Source of the DNA: Rhodopseudomonas sp.
Lineage (GTDB): Bacteria > Pseudomonadota > Alphaproteobacteria > Rhizobiales > Xanthobacteraceae
NCBI RefSeq assembly: GCF_013377015.1
Contig: NZ_JACABA010000001.1
Coordinates: 641,554 to 705,553 of the forward strand
Length of the DNA stretch: 64,000 nucleotides
Reading direction: 5' to 3'
Shown: one piece after another, positions 34,948-44,747 of the stretch
How the letters are laid out: each line of letters opens with the position of its first letter
Numbering within the stretch: the first letter of the stretch is position 1
Position numbers and translations under genes: made by a program
Notes under the pieces: generated by a model
What the model saw: only the letters and a program-made list of their open reading frames with translations
Told to the model about the DNA's origin: nothing
Databases searched by the model: none

Positions 34948-35253
34948 ATGAGCAATGTCGTCGTCAAGCCGATTGCCAAGACCAAGCCGAAGGTCGAGCG
35001 GCCGAAGCTGCACAAGGTGATTCTGATCAATGACGACTACACCCCGCGCGAATTCGTGGTCCGCGTCCTGCAAGGCGAATTCAAGATGACCGAGGACCAG
35101 GCCCACAAGGTGATGCTCACCGCGCATCAGCGCGGCGCCTGCGTGGTCGCGATGTTCACCAAGGACGTCGCCGAAACCAAGGCCACCCGCGCCACCGACG
35201 CCGGCCGCGCCAAGGGCTATCCCTTGCTGTTCACGACGGAGCCGGAGGAGTAG
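34948..35253 (+). CDS. clpS: ATP-dependent Clp protease adaptor ClpS
   Basis: 101 residues. Core motif VILINDDYTPREFVVRVL at about 24-41, with the DD-Y-T/P-E/F residues that hold the N-degron, and KVMLTAHQRGACVVAMFTKD. It delivers proteins with bulky N-terminal residues to ClpA. The N-terminal extension is short and basic. clpA is not in the window; alphaproteobacteria often carry two clpS genes and this could be either. Confidence 0.93.
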   Translation: MSNVVVKPIAKTKPKVERPKLHKVILINDDYTPREFVVRVLQGEFKMTEDQAHKVMLTAHQRGACVVAMFTKDVAETKATRATDAGRAKGYPLLFTTEPEE

Positions 35254-35290
35254 CGCGGAGAGCGCGTGTCCCGGGCACGCGCGATAACGC

Positions 35291-36478
35291 TCAGGCTTGC
35301 AGCGGCGCCTCGTCCCGCAACCCATAGACCCGCTCGGCATTGGCGAAGCCCGCGATCGGGAATTCCCCGAGGTCGGCCCAGCCGTCGGCGAAAGCGCCGG
35401 CGAAGCGGGCGGAGGCGACCACAGTGCGGTTGAGCCGGCCGGCGATCTTCTCCATCCGCGCCGCGAGATTGACCGCCGGGCCGATGCAGGTGAAATCCAG
35501 CCGGTTGCCGCCGCCGATGTTGCCGTACAGCACCTGCCCGACATGCAGCGCAACGCCGAAGCGAAAGCTGTCGATGACGTGGTTGCCATCGACGTAGCTC
35601 ATGGCGTCGACATGGCCGCGGCATTCGTTGACCGCCTCCAGCATCCGGGCGCACACCTTGGCGGCGTCGGCGCCGTCCTCAGCGATCGGGAACACCGCCA
35701 GCAGGCCGTCGCCCATGAATTTCAGCACCTCGCCGCCATTGCGCAGGATCGGCCCGACCTGGCAGTCGAAATAGCTGTTCAGTACCTTCACCATGGTCTC
35801 CGGCGGCAGCCGGTCGGAAAGAGCGGTGAAGCCGCGCAGATCCGACAGCCAGATCGCGGCCAGCATGGTCTCGGTGTGACCGCGGCGGATCTGCCCGGCC
35901 AGAATCCGTTCGCCGGCGCGATTGCCCACATAGGTGTCGAGCAGCATCGACGCGATCCGCCGCATCCCGATCACCTCGATCAGCCGCGCCAGCGGCCGCA
36001 CCACCATCCGCAAACCGTCGAGTTGCGCGTCGGTGAAGCCGCCGGATTGCTTGGTGGTCCAGCTCGAGGCGTGATAGTCTCCATCGATGAACCGCAGCGG
36101 CAGCGCGACATAGTCGGTGACGCCTTCGGCGCGCATGTCGTCGAAGAACGGAAAGTTCCGGCTTTCCGGATCGTCGAGCCGGTAGCGAACTTCTTCGCCA
36201 CTGGAATAGAGAATCGCCAGCGGGCTACGCAAGAACTCAGGCGACTGCTGGATATCGAAATCGGCGGTGCCGATCGCCACCTCCTGGCCCTGGCGCCAGA
36301 TGAAATTGCGGCCGAAGATATCCGGATGCAGCGTGCGCACGAAGATGCCGACCCGCCACAGCGGCAGCCCGGCCGCGACCAGCCGTTCGCATAGCTGCGA
36401 CAGCAGAGCGCCAGGCCCGACCGCCGACCGCGCGCCGTCGATCAGCCAGTCGCTGATGGCTCTGAGTTCGGATTGCAT
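35291..36478 (-). CDS. Class III adenylate/guanylate cyclase
   Basis: 395 residues. N-terminal half about 1-190 is a soluble GAF-like or unknown regulatory domain with no membrane helix. The cyclase domain shows both metal aspartates (WLSDLRGFTALS; LKFMGDGLLAVFP), and the FTCIGPAVNLAARMEK segment in which Pro occupies the usual purine-specifying Asp/Thr position, a known variant in rhizobial cyclases. Cytoplasmic cAMP (or cGMP) source, distinct from the CHASE2 enzyme at 11.6 kb. Confidence 0.88.
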   Translation of the reverse strand: MQSELRAISDWLIDGARSAVGPGALLSQLCERLVAAGLPLWRVGIFVRTLHPDIFGRNFIWRQGQEVAIGTADFDIQQSPEFLRSPLAILYSSGEEVRYRLDDPESRNFPFFDDMRAEGVTDYVALPLRFIDGDYHASSWTTKQSGGFTDAQLDGLRMVVRPLARLIEVIGMRRIASMLLDTYVGNRAGERILAGQIRRGHTETMLAAIWLSDLRGFTALSDRLPPETMVKVLNSYFDCQVGPILRNGGEVLKFMGDGLLAVFPIAEDGADAAKVCARMLEAVNECRGHVDAMSYVDGNHVIDSFRFGVALHVGQVLYGNIGGGNRLDFTCIGPAVNLAARMEKIAGRLNRTVVASARFAGAFADGWADLGEFPIAGFANAERVYGLRDEAPLQA

Positions 36479-36536
36479 GCGCTTATCTTAACGGGAGCAA
36501 GCCATGGAGCAAGCAACAACAAACAATGCTTGAAAT

Positions 36537-36647
36537 CGTCATTGCGAGGAACCGTTGCGACGAAGCAATCCAGCGCTGAGCGCGCTGCCCCTGGATTGCT
36601 TCGCTCGACGGGCGACGCTTCGCGCCGACCATCGGCTCGCAATGACG
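36537..36647. repeat. REP-like palindromic repeat (CGTCATTGCGAG type), second copy
   Basis: Starts CGTCATTGCGAGGAACCGTT and ends GGCTCGCAATGACG, with inner AAGCAATCCAGC ... CTGGATTGCTTCG arms. Related to 25596-25679. It touches the 3' end of aroC. Confidence 0.85.
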
Positions 36648-36650
36648 GCG

Positions 36651-37736
36651 CTACCCGACCTGGCCGCGATGGCGCAAAAAGTGGTCGGCCAGCACGCAGG
36701 CGACCATCGCCTCGCCGACCGGCACCGCGCGGATCCCGACGCAGGGATCGTGGCGCCCCTTGGTCAGAATGTCGGTGTCGTGGCCTTCGCGATCGATAGT
36801 CCGGCGCGGCGCCAAAATGGACGAGGTCGGCTTCACCGCGAACCGCGCCACCACCGGCTGCCCGGTGGAGATGCCGCCGAGAATCCCGCCGGCATGGTTG
36901 GAGAGAAACACCGGGCCGTGATTGCTGGTCCGCATCTCGTCGGCGTTCTCTTCGCCGGTGAGAGCCGCGGTGGCAAAACCGTCGCCGACCTCGACGCCCT
37001 TGACGGCGTTGATGCTCATCAGCGCCGCGGCGAGATCGGCGTCGAGCTTGGCGTATATCGGCGCGCCCCAGCCCGCCGGCACGCCTTCGGCCACCACTTC
37101 GATCACCGCTCCGATCGAGGAGCCGGATTTGCGGATGCCGTCGAGATAGTCCTCGAAGAACGCGGCCTTGTCCTTATCCGGGCAGAAGAACGGATTGTTG
37201 CCGACCTCGTCCCAGTCCCACTTGTCGCGATCGATTTTGTGCGGCCCCATCTGCACCAGCGCCGCGCGGATCGTGATGCCGGGCACCACCTTGCGGGCGA
37301 TCGCGCCGGCGGCGACACGGCTGGCGGTCTCGCGCGCCGAGGAACGGCCGCCGCCGCGATAATCGCGGATGCCGTATTTCGCCTCATAGGTGAAGTCGGC
37401 GTGGCCGGGACGATACTTGTCCTTGATATCGGAATAGTCCTTGGAGCGCTGGTCGGTATTCTCGATCAAGAGCGCGATCGGCGTGCCGGTGGTGACCTGC
37501 GCACCGGTTTCCGGATGCGCCATCACGCCGGACAGGATTTTGACCTGATCGGCTTCCTGGCGCTGGGTGGTGAAGCGCGACTGGCCCGGCCGGCGGCGAT
37601 CGAGATCGCGCTGGATCTCCTCGACGCTCAGCGGCAGCAATGGCGGACAGCCGTCGACCACGCAGCCGATCGCGACGCCGTGGCTCTCGCCGAACGTCGT
37701 GACCCTGAACATGTGGCCGAAAGTATTGAACGACAT
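36651..37736 (-). CDS. aroC: Chorismate synthase
   Basis: 361 residues, normal length. Signature [20 protein letters not shown] near the N-terminus; [35 protein letters not shown]. Converts EPSP to chorismate using reduced FMN, last step of the shikimate trunk. Followed closely on the same strand by a REP element. Confidence 0.97.
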   Translation of the reverse strand: MSFNTFGHMFRVTTFGESHGVAIGCVVDGCPPLLPLSVEEIQRDLDRRRPGQSRFTTQRQEADQVKILSGVMAHPETGAQVTTGTPIALLIENTDQRSKDYSDIKDKYRPGHADFTYEAKYGIRDYRGGGRSSARETASRVAAGAIARKVVPGITIRAALVQMGPHKIDRDKWDWDEVGNNPFFCPDKDKAAFFEDYLDGIRKSGSSIGAVIEVVAEGVPAGWGAPIYAKLDADLAAALMSINAVKGVEVGDGFATAALTGEENADEMRTSNHGPVFLSNHAGGILGGISTGQPVVARFAVKPTSSILAPRRTIDREGHDTDILTKGRHDPCVGIRAVPVGEAMVACVLADHFLRHRGQVG

Positions 37737-37794
37737 GGTGTTTGCCCGCGCGAAGAAGACCCAAGGGCTGTGGTAACGCGCCGTTCCGGGGCGG

Positions 37795-38400
37795 TCAAAC
37801 GGCCTCGCCTTGGAAGATCGTCAGCCCACCATCTTTGAATTCATAGACCGCGCCCTGCAGGATCGGGCCTTCCAGCGCTTCCGCCGGTGTCTTCAGGCCG
37901 AGCGCGACCAGCAGCGTGCGGCAGGTCCCGACATGGCCGACCGCGACGGTGTCGGCGGTGACCGAGTTCAACCAGTCGGCAATGAACGGCAGCCGGCTGG
38001 CATAGCTCTCGCCCCGCAACGGCGCAACGTTCCAGCGGTCGGCGTGGCGCGCCGCATAGACCTCGGCGTCCGAGTGCTCCATCTCTTTGAGCGTGAAGCC
38101 TTCCCAGGCACCGTAGGTGATTTCGCGCAGCCGCTCATCGACCGCGTAGTCCGGCGGCGGCAGGCTCATGGCGCCGCGCAGCAATTCCATGGTGACGCGG
38201 GCGCGGCCGAGCGGGCTCGCCACATAGGCGAGCGACGCCGGATCGTGGCCTTCCTTCGCCAGCAGCTGGCCGAGCCGCCCGCCCGCGGCGACAGCCTGCA
38301 GTCGGCCCTTGTCGTTCAGCGGAATGTCCTGGGTGCCCTGAAACCGACCGGACGCGTTCCAGTCGGTCTCGCCGTGGCGGATGTAGTAGATCGTGGGCAT
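37795..38400 (-). CDS. Histidine phosphatase / phosphoglycerate mutase family protein
   Basis: 201 residues. Catalytic RHGETDWN at 8-15 and [15 protein letters not shown]; the second catalytic His lies in [13 protein letters not shown]. The ATG gives [10 protein letters not shown]; a TTG 12 bp upstream would add four residues. Acts on a phosphoester; without more context the substrate is open (glycerate phosphate, cobalamin or another small molecule). Confidence 0.88.
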   Translation of the reverse strand: MPTIYYIRHGETDWNASGRFQGTQDIPLNDKGRLQAVAAGGRLGQLLAKEGHDPASLAYVASPLGRARVTMELLRGAMSLPPPDYAVDERLREITYGAWEGFTLKEMEHSDAEVYAARHADRWNVAPLRGESYASRLPFIADWLNSVTADTVAVGHVGTCRTLLVALGLKTPAEALEGPILQGAVYEFKDGGLTIFQGEAV

Positions 38401-38543
38401 TTGCGAAATCAATTCGGAACGAGGACCATCAACCCGTCATGGCAGGGCTCGTCCCGGCCATCCATGTCGTCGACAAATGCACCGCTTGAAAGACGTGAAT
38501 GCGCGGAACAAGCCAAGACGAATGCGAACGAGGGCGTGAACGC

Positions 38544-39374
38544 TTAGTCCTTCGCCAACGTGATGTCGGGGGCGGTCGGCACCTTCATGCCGACCACGTG
38601 ATAGCCGGAATCGACATGGTGGACTTCGCCGGTGACGCCGCGCGACAGGTCCGACAACAGATACAGCGCGCTGTCGCCGACCTCGTCGATGGTCACGGTG
38701 CGGCGCATCGGTGAATTGTATTCGTTCCATTTCAGGATGTAGCGGAAGTCGCCGATCCCGGATGCCGCCAGCGTCTTGATCGGTCCCGCCGAAATCGCGT
38801 TAACGCGGATGTTCTTCTCGCCGAGGTCGGCGGCGAGATAGCGCACGCTGGCCTCCAGCGCCGCCTTCGCGACGCCCATCACGTTGTAGTGCGGCATCCA
38901 CTTCTCAGCGCCGTAATAGGTCAGCGTCACGATCGAGCCGCCGTCGGGCATCAGTCTTTCGGCGCGCTGGGTGATCGCGGTCAGCGAATAGCAGGAGACC
39001 AGCATGGTCTTGGAAAAATTATCGGCAGTGGTCTCGACATAGCGGCCGACCAATTCGTCCTTGTCGGAGAACGCCACGGCGTGGACCACGAAATCTATCG
39101 TGCCCCACTTCTCCTTCAGGATGTCGAACGCGGCATCGATCGTCGCGGGCTCGGTGACGTCGCAGTGCCCGAGCAGCAGGCCGCCGAGTTCCGCGGCCAG
39201 CGGCTCGACCCGCTTGCGCAGCGCGTCGCCTTGCCAGGTCAGCGCGATCTCGGCGCCCTGGGCGCGGCAGGCCTTGGCGATGCCCCAGGCGATCGAGCGG
39301 TTATTGGCCAGGCCGAAGATGACCCCACGCTTGCCCTTCATCAGGCCTGAATCTGCCGTCATTCCGTTTCCCAT
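38544..39374 (-). CDS. fabI: Enoyl-[acyl-carrier-protein] reductase (NADH)
   Basis: 276 residues. Rossmann start KRGVIFGLANNRSIAWGIAK at about 15-34 is the FabI form of the glycine-rich motif, and the catalytic Tyr-x6-Lys occurs as YNVMGVAK. Reduces the enoyl-ACP in each fatty-acid elongation cycle. Either ATG 39374 or ATG 39362 could be the start. Divergent from the ECF sigma gene. Confidence 0.95.
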   Translation of the reverse strand: MGNGMTADSGLMKGKRGVIFGLANNRSIAWGIAKACRAQGAEIALTWQGDALRKRVEPLAAELGGLLLGHCDVTEPATIDAAFDILKEKWGTIDFVVHAVAFSDKDELVGRYVETTADNFSKTMLVSCYSLTAITQRAERLMPDGGSIVTLTYYGAEKWMPHYNVMGVAKAALEASVRYLAADLGEKNIRVNAISAGPIKTLAASGIGDFRYILKWNEYNSPMRRTVTIDEVGDSALYLLSDLSRGVTGEVHHVDSGYHVVGMKVPTAPDITLAKD

Positions 39375-39572
39375 CGCCTTGATCGAGTCTGGAGGTACAC
39401 CAGCGGTCAGCCTTGGTATAGCCCAAATCCACGGCCGAATTCAGCGGTTTGGGGCCCGGCAGCATTGCGCGGAATAGGACCTTCGTCGCGGTGTTATGCT
39501 GCAAGGGCGTTCGCCGCCGGATTTTTCGGGCGAGCGCGGCGATTGTGTCCGGATGCGGACGATCGGGATCCG

Positions 39573-40073
39573 ATGAACCAGTTTCGCGACGATGTCGAAG
39601 CCATGATTCCGACGTTGCGGCGCTACGCGCGAGCGCTGGCGCGCGACGCCGACATCGCCGACGATCTGGTGCAGGATACTCTGGTGCGGGCGTTGCGATC
39701 GGAGCGGCTGTTTCTCGGCGGTGACCTGCGCAGCTGGCTCTACACCATCCTGACCAATCTAAACCGCAACCGCCGGCGCTCGCTGGCGCGGCGGCCGACC
39801 ATGATGCCGCTCAACGACTCTGGCCCCGATGCCAGCGTCGACGCCAGCGGCACCGAAGCCGAGGGCCGCGACATCGCCCGCGCGCTGGCAACGCTGGTCG
39901 AGGACCAGCGCTCGGTGCTGCTGCTGGTGATGCTGGAGGGCCTCAGCTACCGCGAGGTCGCCGACATCCAGGGTGTGCCGATCGGCACCGTGATGTCCCG
40001 CCTCGCCCGCGCCCGCGCCTCAGTCCGCGCCTTCCTCGAAGGCGAGCGCGCCCCGCTGCGACGGGTGAAGTGA
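39573..40073 (+). CDS. ECF-family RNA polymerase sigma factor
   Basis: 166 residues with sigma region 2 (about 10-75; ALARDADIADDLVQDTLVRA, SWLYTILTN) and region 4 (about 105-155; LLLVMLEGLSYREVADIQGV, GTVMSRLARARASVR). The anti-sigma factor follows 238 bp later, so the pair likely responds to an envelope or stress signal. An extragenic repeat sits between them. Confidence 0.93.
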   Translation: MNQFRDDVEAMIPTLRRYARALARDADIADDLVQDTLVRALRSERLFLGGDLRSWLYTILTNLNRNRRRSLARRPTMMPLNDSGPDASVDASGTEAEGRDIARALATLVEDQRSVLLLVMLEGLSYREVADIQGVPIGTVMSRLARARASVRAFLEGERAPLRRVK

Positions 40074-40112
40074 GGACGATGATGGGCCAGTTTGAAACGA
40101 TGCAGCAATGGT

Positions 40113-40264
40113 CTCTCTCCCCCTTGCGGGAAGGGTCGGCCGAGCGAGGCGATGCGAAGCATCGACGGAGCCGAGGCCGGGGTGGGGGTGCGACGAGCAC
40201 TGCGCCCGTGGCACCCCCGCGCGACCGGCCTTCGGCCGGCCACCCTCCCCGCAAGGGGGAGGGA
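40113..40264. repeat. Extragenic palindromic repeat (CTCTCCCCCTTGCGGG type) between sigma and anti-sigma genes
   Basis: Begins CTCTCCCCCTTGCGGGAAGG and ends with the complementary CTCCCCGCAAGGGGGAGGGA. Internal arms GGCCGGCCG also pair. Same family style as 57829-57934. It separates two genes expected to be co-transcribed. Confidence 0.8.
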
Positions 40265-40311
40265 AAAGAAGTCCGCGCAGCCAACATCCCGACCACCCAG
40301 AGACCACGCCG

Positions 40312-41082
40312 ATGACCGACAGAATTATCCCCGTCACCGAGGACGAACTGCACGCCTTCGTCGACAACGAACTGCCGGCCGAACGGCATTCCGACGTCGA
40401 GGCGTGGCTGGCGGCCCATCCGGAGGACGCCCAGCGGGTGGCATCGTGGCGCGCGATGGCCGAGGCGCTGCACGCGCGCTACGATTTCATTCTGGACGAG
40501 GCGGTGCCGCCGCGGCTCGATATCGAACGACTGACCCGACAGCCGCGCAAATGGATCGCAGGCGCAATCGCCGCAACGCTGGCGGCGTTCGTGCTCGGCG
40601 GCGGCGTCGGCTGGTTCGCGCATGGCGCCGCGGCGACGCCCTCCACGTTCCAGAATTTTACACTCGATGCGCTGGACGCGCACCGGCTCTACGTCGTCGA
40701 GGTCCGCCATCCGGTCGAGGTCGCGGGAAGCGAACGTGCGCATCTGCAGCAATGGCTGTCGAAGCGCGTCGGCTATGAACTGAAGGCGCCGGAGCTCGAC
40801 GCCACCGGCCTGAAGCTGGTCGGCGGGCGGCTGCTACCCGGACCTCAGGCGCCGGCCGCATTCCTGATGTATGAGAGCGCCAGCGGCGAGCGCTTCACGC
40901 TCTACACCTCGCGCGCCGCCACCGCGGAAACCCAGATGCGCTACGCTACCCACGACATCGACGGCGCGTATTTCTGGGCCGACCGCGGCGTTGGCTACGT
41001 GTTGTCCGGCCCGACCGACAAGGACCGGCTCAGCCAGGTCGCGCGGCTGGTATACGATCAGACTGAGAAGAGCGGGGGGTAA
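40312..41082 (+). CDS. Transmembrane anti-sigma factor
   Basis: 256 residues. Cytoplasmic N-terminal anti-sigma domain (ITEDELHAFVDNELP-like: VTEDELHAFVDNELPAERHS, about 7-26) of the zinc-less type, one helix at about 84-105 (IAATLAAFVLGGGVGWFAHG), then a periplasmic domain of about 150 residues. Holds the upstream ECF sigma until a signal releases it. Confidence 0.87.
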   Translation: MTDRIIPVTEDELHAFVDNELPAERHSDVEAWLAAHPEDAQRVASWRAMAEALHARYDFILDEAVPPRLDIERLTRQPRKWIAGAIAATLAAFVLGGGVGWFAHGAAATPSTFQNFTLDALDAHRLYVVEVRHPVEVAGSERAHLQQWLSKRVGYELKAPELDATGLKLVGGRLLPGPQAPAAFLMYESASGERFTLYTSRAATAETQMRYATHDIDGAYFWADRGVGYVLSGPTDKDRLSQVARLVYDQTEKSGG

Positions 41083-41292
41083 CTGGACGTGCATGCCGTT
41101 GTGAGCAGGCGCAGCGTCCAAATTCCGACATCGATAATCGCGAATCAAACCACCAGCGCGCCTCAATATCGTCCCGGGTGATAACGATTAATTGACCTGC
41201 GTCTGATCCGCCGATCGACGCACGCGGCCTTGACCGGGGTGACGCGCTGATCCCCCGGTCGAGGCCGTACTTTTTACGGCCGGTAACTGCAA
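41083..41292. other. Intergenic region with weak hairpin
   Basis: 210 bp between convergent ends of the anti-sigma gene and the DnaJ-like gene. A 7-bp hairpin GGCCGTA-CTTTT-TACGGCC (41263-41281) may be a weak terminator; nothing else seen. Confidence 0.4.
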
Positions 41293-42255
41293 CTACCCGA
41301 TCTCGCTACGCGGATGGTAGGGATGGTCGTCGCGCCACTTCTGCATCAAGGCTTCGAGTTCGGCGTCGTGGCCGTCCGGCAATACGATCCGCATGGTGAC
41401 GAACAGGTCGCCGCTGGCGCTTCCGGCTTTCGGCATGCCTTTGCCCTTGAGCCGAAAGATTCGCCCGCTCGAGGTGTTCTTCGGGATCGATAGTTCGATC
41501 GCACCGGTCAGGGTCGGCACCCGGACCTTGCCGCCCAGCACGGCCTCATACAGCGTGATCGGCAGGTCAACCCGCAGATCGCTGCCGTCCACCTTGAAGA
41601 ACGGATGGGTGGCGATGGTGACGGTGATCAGCAGATCGCCGGGGCGGTGTCCGGGGGCGGTCTCGCCCTGCCCGCGCAGCCGGATCTGCTGGCCAGAGAC
41701 CACGCCGGCCGGAATCTTGACATTGAGTTCCTTGCCGGTCGGCAGCCGGACTCGCTTCTCGGTGCCCTTGACGGCTTCTTCCAGCGACACCGTCATCGCG
41801 ACGTTGAGATCGAGATCGGCCGCCAGGCCTCCGGTATCGAAATCGAAAGTCTGGCCGCCGCGCGCGCCACGGCCGGCCGCGGCCCCGCCGAACATGCTGT
41901 TGAGGATGTCCTCGAAGCCGGCACCACCGCCCATACCGCCGGGGCCGCCGCTGGTGCGGAAAGTTTGCTCAAAGCCCGCGCCGGGCGAAGGCCCGCGTCC
42001 GCGCCCGCCGCCGGGAAAGCCCTGGAACCGCGGCTTGCCCTCGGCATCGATCTCGCCGCGATCGAACTGCTTGCGCTTGTCCTCGTCGCCAATGATCTCG
42101 TTAGCCGAGTTCACCTCCGAAAACCGCGCCGCGGATTTCGGATCGTTCCTGTTGTTGTCCGGGTGATGCTTCTTGGCCAGCTTGCGATAGGCGCTCTTGA
42201 TAGCCGCAGCGCTGGCGTCCCGCTGCACCCCCAGGACCTCATAGGGGTCGCGCAT
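41293..42255 (-). CDS. DnaJ/CbpA-like J-domain co-chaperone
   Basis: 320 residues. J-domain at 1-65 with HPD at 31-33; a Gly-rich linker about 78-130 (GGPGGMGGGAGF); C-terminal substrate-binding domains (LEEAVKGTEKRVRLPTG ... SGRIFRLKGKGMPK). No Cys zinc-finger repeats, so it is CbpA-type rather than canonical DnaJ. Works with DnaK. Confidence 0.92.
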   Translation of the reverse strand: MRDPYEVLGVQRDASAAAIKSAYRKLAKKHHPDNNRNDPKSAARFSEVNSANEIIGDEDKRKQFDRGEIDAEGKPRFQGFPGGGRGRGPSPGAGFEQTFRTSGGPGGMGGGAGFEDILNSMFGGAAAGRGARGGQTFDFDTGGLAADLDLNVAMTVSLEEAVKGTEKRVRLPTGKELNVKIPAGVVSGQQIRLRGQGETAPGHRPGDLLITVTIATHPFFKVDGSDLRVDLPITLYEAVLGGKVRVPTLTGAIELSIPKNTSSGRIFRLKGKGMPKAGSASGDLFVTMRIVLPDGHDAELEALMQKWRDDHPYHPRSEIG

Positions 42256-42385
42256 CCGTCACTTCTCCTTCAGGGAATTCACTAAACTCGAATCGAAACT
42301 ATCCGGCCCGAAGGCCCTGCCCGCATTCATCTGGGGGCTTCGTGTCATTTTTGCAACTGGTTTCGGTCGACTCAGCGCACCGATT

Positions 42386-42811
42386 TCAACTCCGCCGCCA
42401 GGGCTTCAGCGTGTGGATCTCCCAGCGGCCCTGGGCGGACTTGCATGCCGCACCTTGCAGCCAGCTCTCCGATCTGTCCTTGACATAGCTCGCCAGAAAA
42501 TCCCGGCAGGTGCGCCCGTCCGTGGTGTAGGCCGCCGCCACCGGCGTCACCGAGCCGCGTGCGCCGGTCGCCGGATTTTCCCATGGCTGACTGGAATCCT
42601 TGTCTCCCTTGGTCAGCACGTCGGAGGCGGCGTTGCGCGTCAGGGCGAGATCGGCCTCGGTCGGGCTGCTCGGCGACGCCGCCAGACCAGGGGTCATGGC
42701 GGCGATCGACCCGGTGAAGTCCTTGGCGTTGTCCTCCATCTGCGCGAATGCCGCATCGTTACGCGCTACGCTGCAACCGCCGACGCCGGAGCCGATTAGA
42801 ATCGCTATCAT
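42386..42811 (-). CDS. RT0821/Lpp0805-family surface lipoprotein
   Basis: 141 residues from the ATG giving MIAILIGSGVGGCS; the Gly-Gly-Cys looks like a lipobox, though the N-terminus lacks the usual basic residues. The mature end has the family pattern of WENPATGARGSVTP and GRTCRDFLASYVKD. An open frame continues upstream to 42961 but has no good start. Probably envelope-associated; function unknown. Divergent from pdxH. Confidence 0.72.
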   Translation of the reverse strand: MIAILIGSGVGGCSVARNDAAFAQMEDNAKDFTGSIAAMTPGLAASPSSPTEADLALTRNAASDVLTKGDKDSSQPWENPATGARGSVTPVAAAYTTDGRTCRDFLASYVKDRSESWLQGAACKSAQGRWEIHTLKPWRRS

Positions 42812-42934
42812 CGTTGCGGCCAGCGGCCCGATCGCGGATAGGCCAACGCCTTGTCGTGCCCTATATAGGTCTGACCTACATAGAATCTGCAACGCGTTCT
42901 GGACCGCGGTGAAGCGCAACTCGGAAATCCTCGC

Positions 42935-43576
42935 ATGAGCGATACCTCCTCCATCAAACACCCAACTCCGTTAACGTCCGGTGATTTCACCGCGGCCGAG
43001 GAGCCTTTTGGGCTGTTCGCCGAGTGGTTTGCCGAGGCCGCGGCGGCCGAACCCAACGACCCCAACGCGATGGCGCTCGCCACCGTTGATGCCGACGGCC
43101 TGCCCGACGTCCGGATGGTGCTGATGAAGGGCTACGACGCCGAGGGCTTCGTGTTCTACAGCCACATCGCTAGCCAGAAGGGTCGCGAACTCGCCGCCAA
43201 CCCGAAAGCGGCGCTGCTTTTTCACTGGAAATCGCTGCGTCGGCAGGTCCGCGTCCGCGGCGGCGTCACGCCGGTCAGCGCCGCCGAGGCCGACGCCTAT
43301 TTCGCCAGCCGGGCGAAGCAGGCCCAGATCGGCGCCTGGGCCAGCAAACAATCGCAACCGCTCGAAAGCCGCTTTGCCTTCGAACAGGCGATCGCCAAGG
43401 TGGCGGCCCGTCATCTCGTCGGCGAGGTGCCGCGCCCGCCGGGCTGGAGCGGCTGGCGAATTGCGCCGGCGCAATTCGAATTCTGGCACGATCGGCCATT
43501 CCGTCTACACGACCGCATCGAATTCCGCCGCGGGACCTCCGATGCCCCCTGGACCAAGACAAGGCTGTATCCATGA
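42935..43576 (+). CDS. pdxH: Pyridoxamine 5'-phosphate oxidase
   Basis: 213 residues, normal PdxH length. FMN-site features [20 protein letters not shown] (about 52-71), [16 protein letters not shown], and the C-terminal [20 protein letters not shown] with RLYP end. Makes pyridoxal 5'-phosphate. Its stop overlaps the SDR start (ATGA). Confidence 0.96.
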   Translation: MSDTSSIKHPTPLTSGDFTAAEEPFGLFAEWFAEAAAAEPNDPNAMALATVDADGLPDVRMVLMKGYDAEGFVFYSHIASQKGRELAANPKAALLFHWKSLRRQVRVRGGVTPVSAAEADAYFASRAKQAQIGAWASKQSQPLESRFAFEQAIAKVAARHLVGEVPRPPGWSGWRIAPAQFEFWHDRPFRLHDRIEFRRGTSDAPWTKTRLYP

Positions 43577-44361
43577 GCCCCGACTCCACCAGACCAAGGT
43601 CAGCGAGCGCAACCTCCGACAGCAACGCCCAGCGACGGACCATGATCCTGACCGGCGCCAGCCGCGGCATCGGCCATGCCACTGTGATCCGGTTTTCCAG
43701 CGCCGGCTGGCGCGTCATCACCTGTTCGCGGCATCCGTTCCCGGAAGAATGCCCGTGGGGCGCCGGCCCCGAGGATCACATCCAGATCGACCTCGGCAAC
43801 CGCGCCGATACCCTGCGCGGCATCGCCGAAATCCGCGAGCGGCTGGATGGCGGACAGTTGCACGCCCTGGTCAACAACGCCGCGATCTCGCCGAAGGCCG
43901 CCGGCGGTGCCCGGCTCGGCTCGATCGACACCGAAATGGATACTTGGGAGCACGTCTTCCACGTCAACTTCTTCGCGCCAATCATGATGGCGCGCGGCCT
44001 GATCGACGAATTGAAGGCGGCTAAAGGATCGGTGGTCAACGTCACCTCGATCGCCGGCTCGCGGGTGCATCCGTTCGCGGGCGCCGCCTACGCCACCTCG
44101 AAGGCGGCGCTGGCCTCGTTGACGCGGGAAATGGCGTCGGATTTCGGCCGCATCGGGGTCCGGGTCAATTCGATCGCGCCGGGCGAGATCGACACCTCGA
44201 TCCTGTCGCCCGGCACCGACAAGATCGTCGAGGAACAGATCCCGTTGCGCCGGCTCGGCACCCCGGACGAGGTGGCGAAGATCATCTACGTGCTGTGCAC
44301 GGAGACCTCGTCTTACGTGAACGGCGCCGAGATCCACATCAACGGCGGCCAGCACGTCTGA
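43573..44361 (+). CDS. Short-chain dehydrogenase/reductase (SDR)
   Basis: 262 residues. NAD(P) motif TGASRGIG at 27-34, NNAAISPK, and catalytic Tyr/Lys in [12 protein letters not shown]-terminal GGQHV end typical of classical SDRs. The overlap with pdxH suggests co-translation; the substrate is unknown. Confidence 0.88.
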   Translation: MSPDSTRPRSASATSDSNAQRRTMILTGASRGIGHATVIRFSSAGWRVITCSRHPFPEECPWGAGPEDHIQIDLGNRADTLRGIAEIRERLDGGQLHALVNNAAISPKAAGGARLGSIDTEMDTWEHVFHVNFFAPIMMARGLIDELKAAKGSVVNVTSIAGSRVHPFAGAAYATSKAALASLTREMASDFGRIGVRVNSIAPGEIDTSILSPGTDKIVEEQIPLRRLGTPDEVAKIIYVLCTETSSYVNGAEIHINGGQHV

Positions 44362-44379
44362 ACCGCGGGTCTGGCGGGC

Positions 44380-44601
44380 TCAGTCGGCGCGATAGCGGCG
44401 CGGTGGGCGCGCCCAGCCGGGACGCTCGACGACGATGCCGGCGGTCGAGCAATCGTCCTCCGACTCACCTTCGGCGAGGCCAGCGCCGCAGTGCCGGCAA
44501 CACCGATTGCTGATCGCCGACGGTTCGCTGGCACGCAAGGCGCGCTGATAGTTGACGAAGTCGACGATGTTGCGTCCGGGCCTTGTTGATTTCTCGTCCA
44601 T
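44380..44601 (-). CDS. Small cysteine-containing protein, unknown
   Basis: 73 residues. A CRHC pair (Cys35, Cys38) and further Cys34 and Cys49 hint at a small metal-binding knuckle. An AGGA ribosome site precedes the ATG (MDEKSTRPGRNIVDFVNYQR). It converges on the SDR gene. Weakly supported but better than its overlapping frames. Confidence 0.5.
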   Translation of the reverse strand: MDEKSTRPGRNIVDFVNYQRALRASEPSAISNRCCRHCGAGLAEGESEDDCSTAGIVVERPGWARPPRRYRAD

Positions 44602-44747
44602 AGCTGTCCTTGCGGCGTGAGACAGCGTTATCGCAGCAAGCCTTCAGTCAAATGTTCAGCCGTTCGCTCAAATTTTACCGGTGACAGGGTCGCTCGCCGC
44701 GTCGTTTCGCATTGGTTACGACCCTCGTAGAATTTCGGGGTGGACGA

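Noticed and set aside
34634-34951. Open frame overlapping the clpS start by ATGA
   Set aside because: No ribosome site, no protein-like pattern, and the overlap could be chance in this GC-rich DNA.
39471-39495. GGAAT-N16-TGTT as an ECF-type promoter for the sigma gene
   Set aside because: Too degenerate against the alphaproteobacterial GGAAC/GTT pattern to call without a mapped transcript start.
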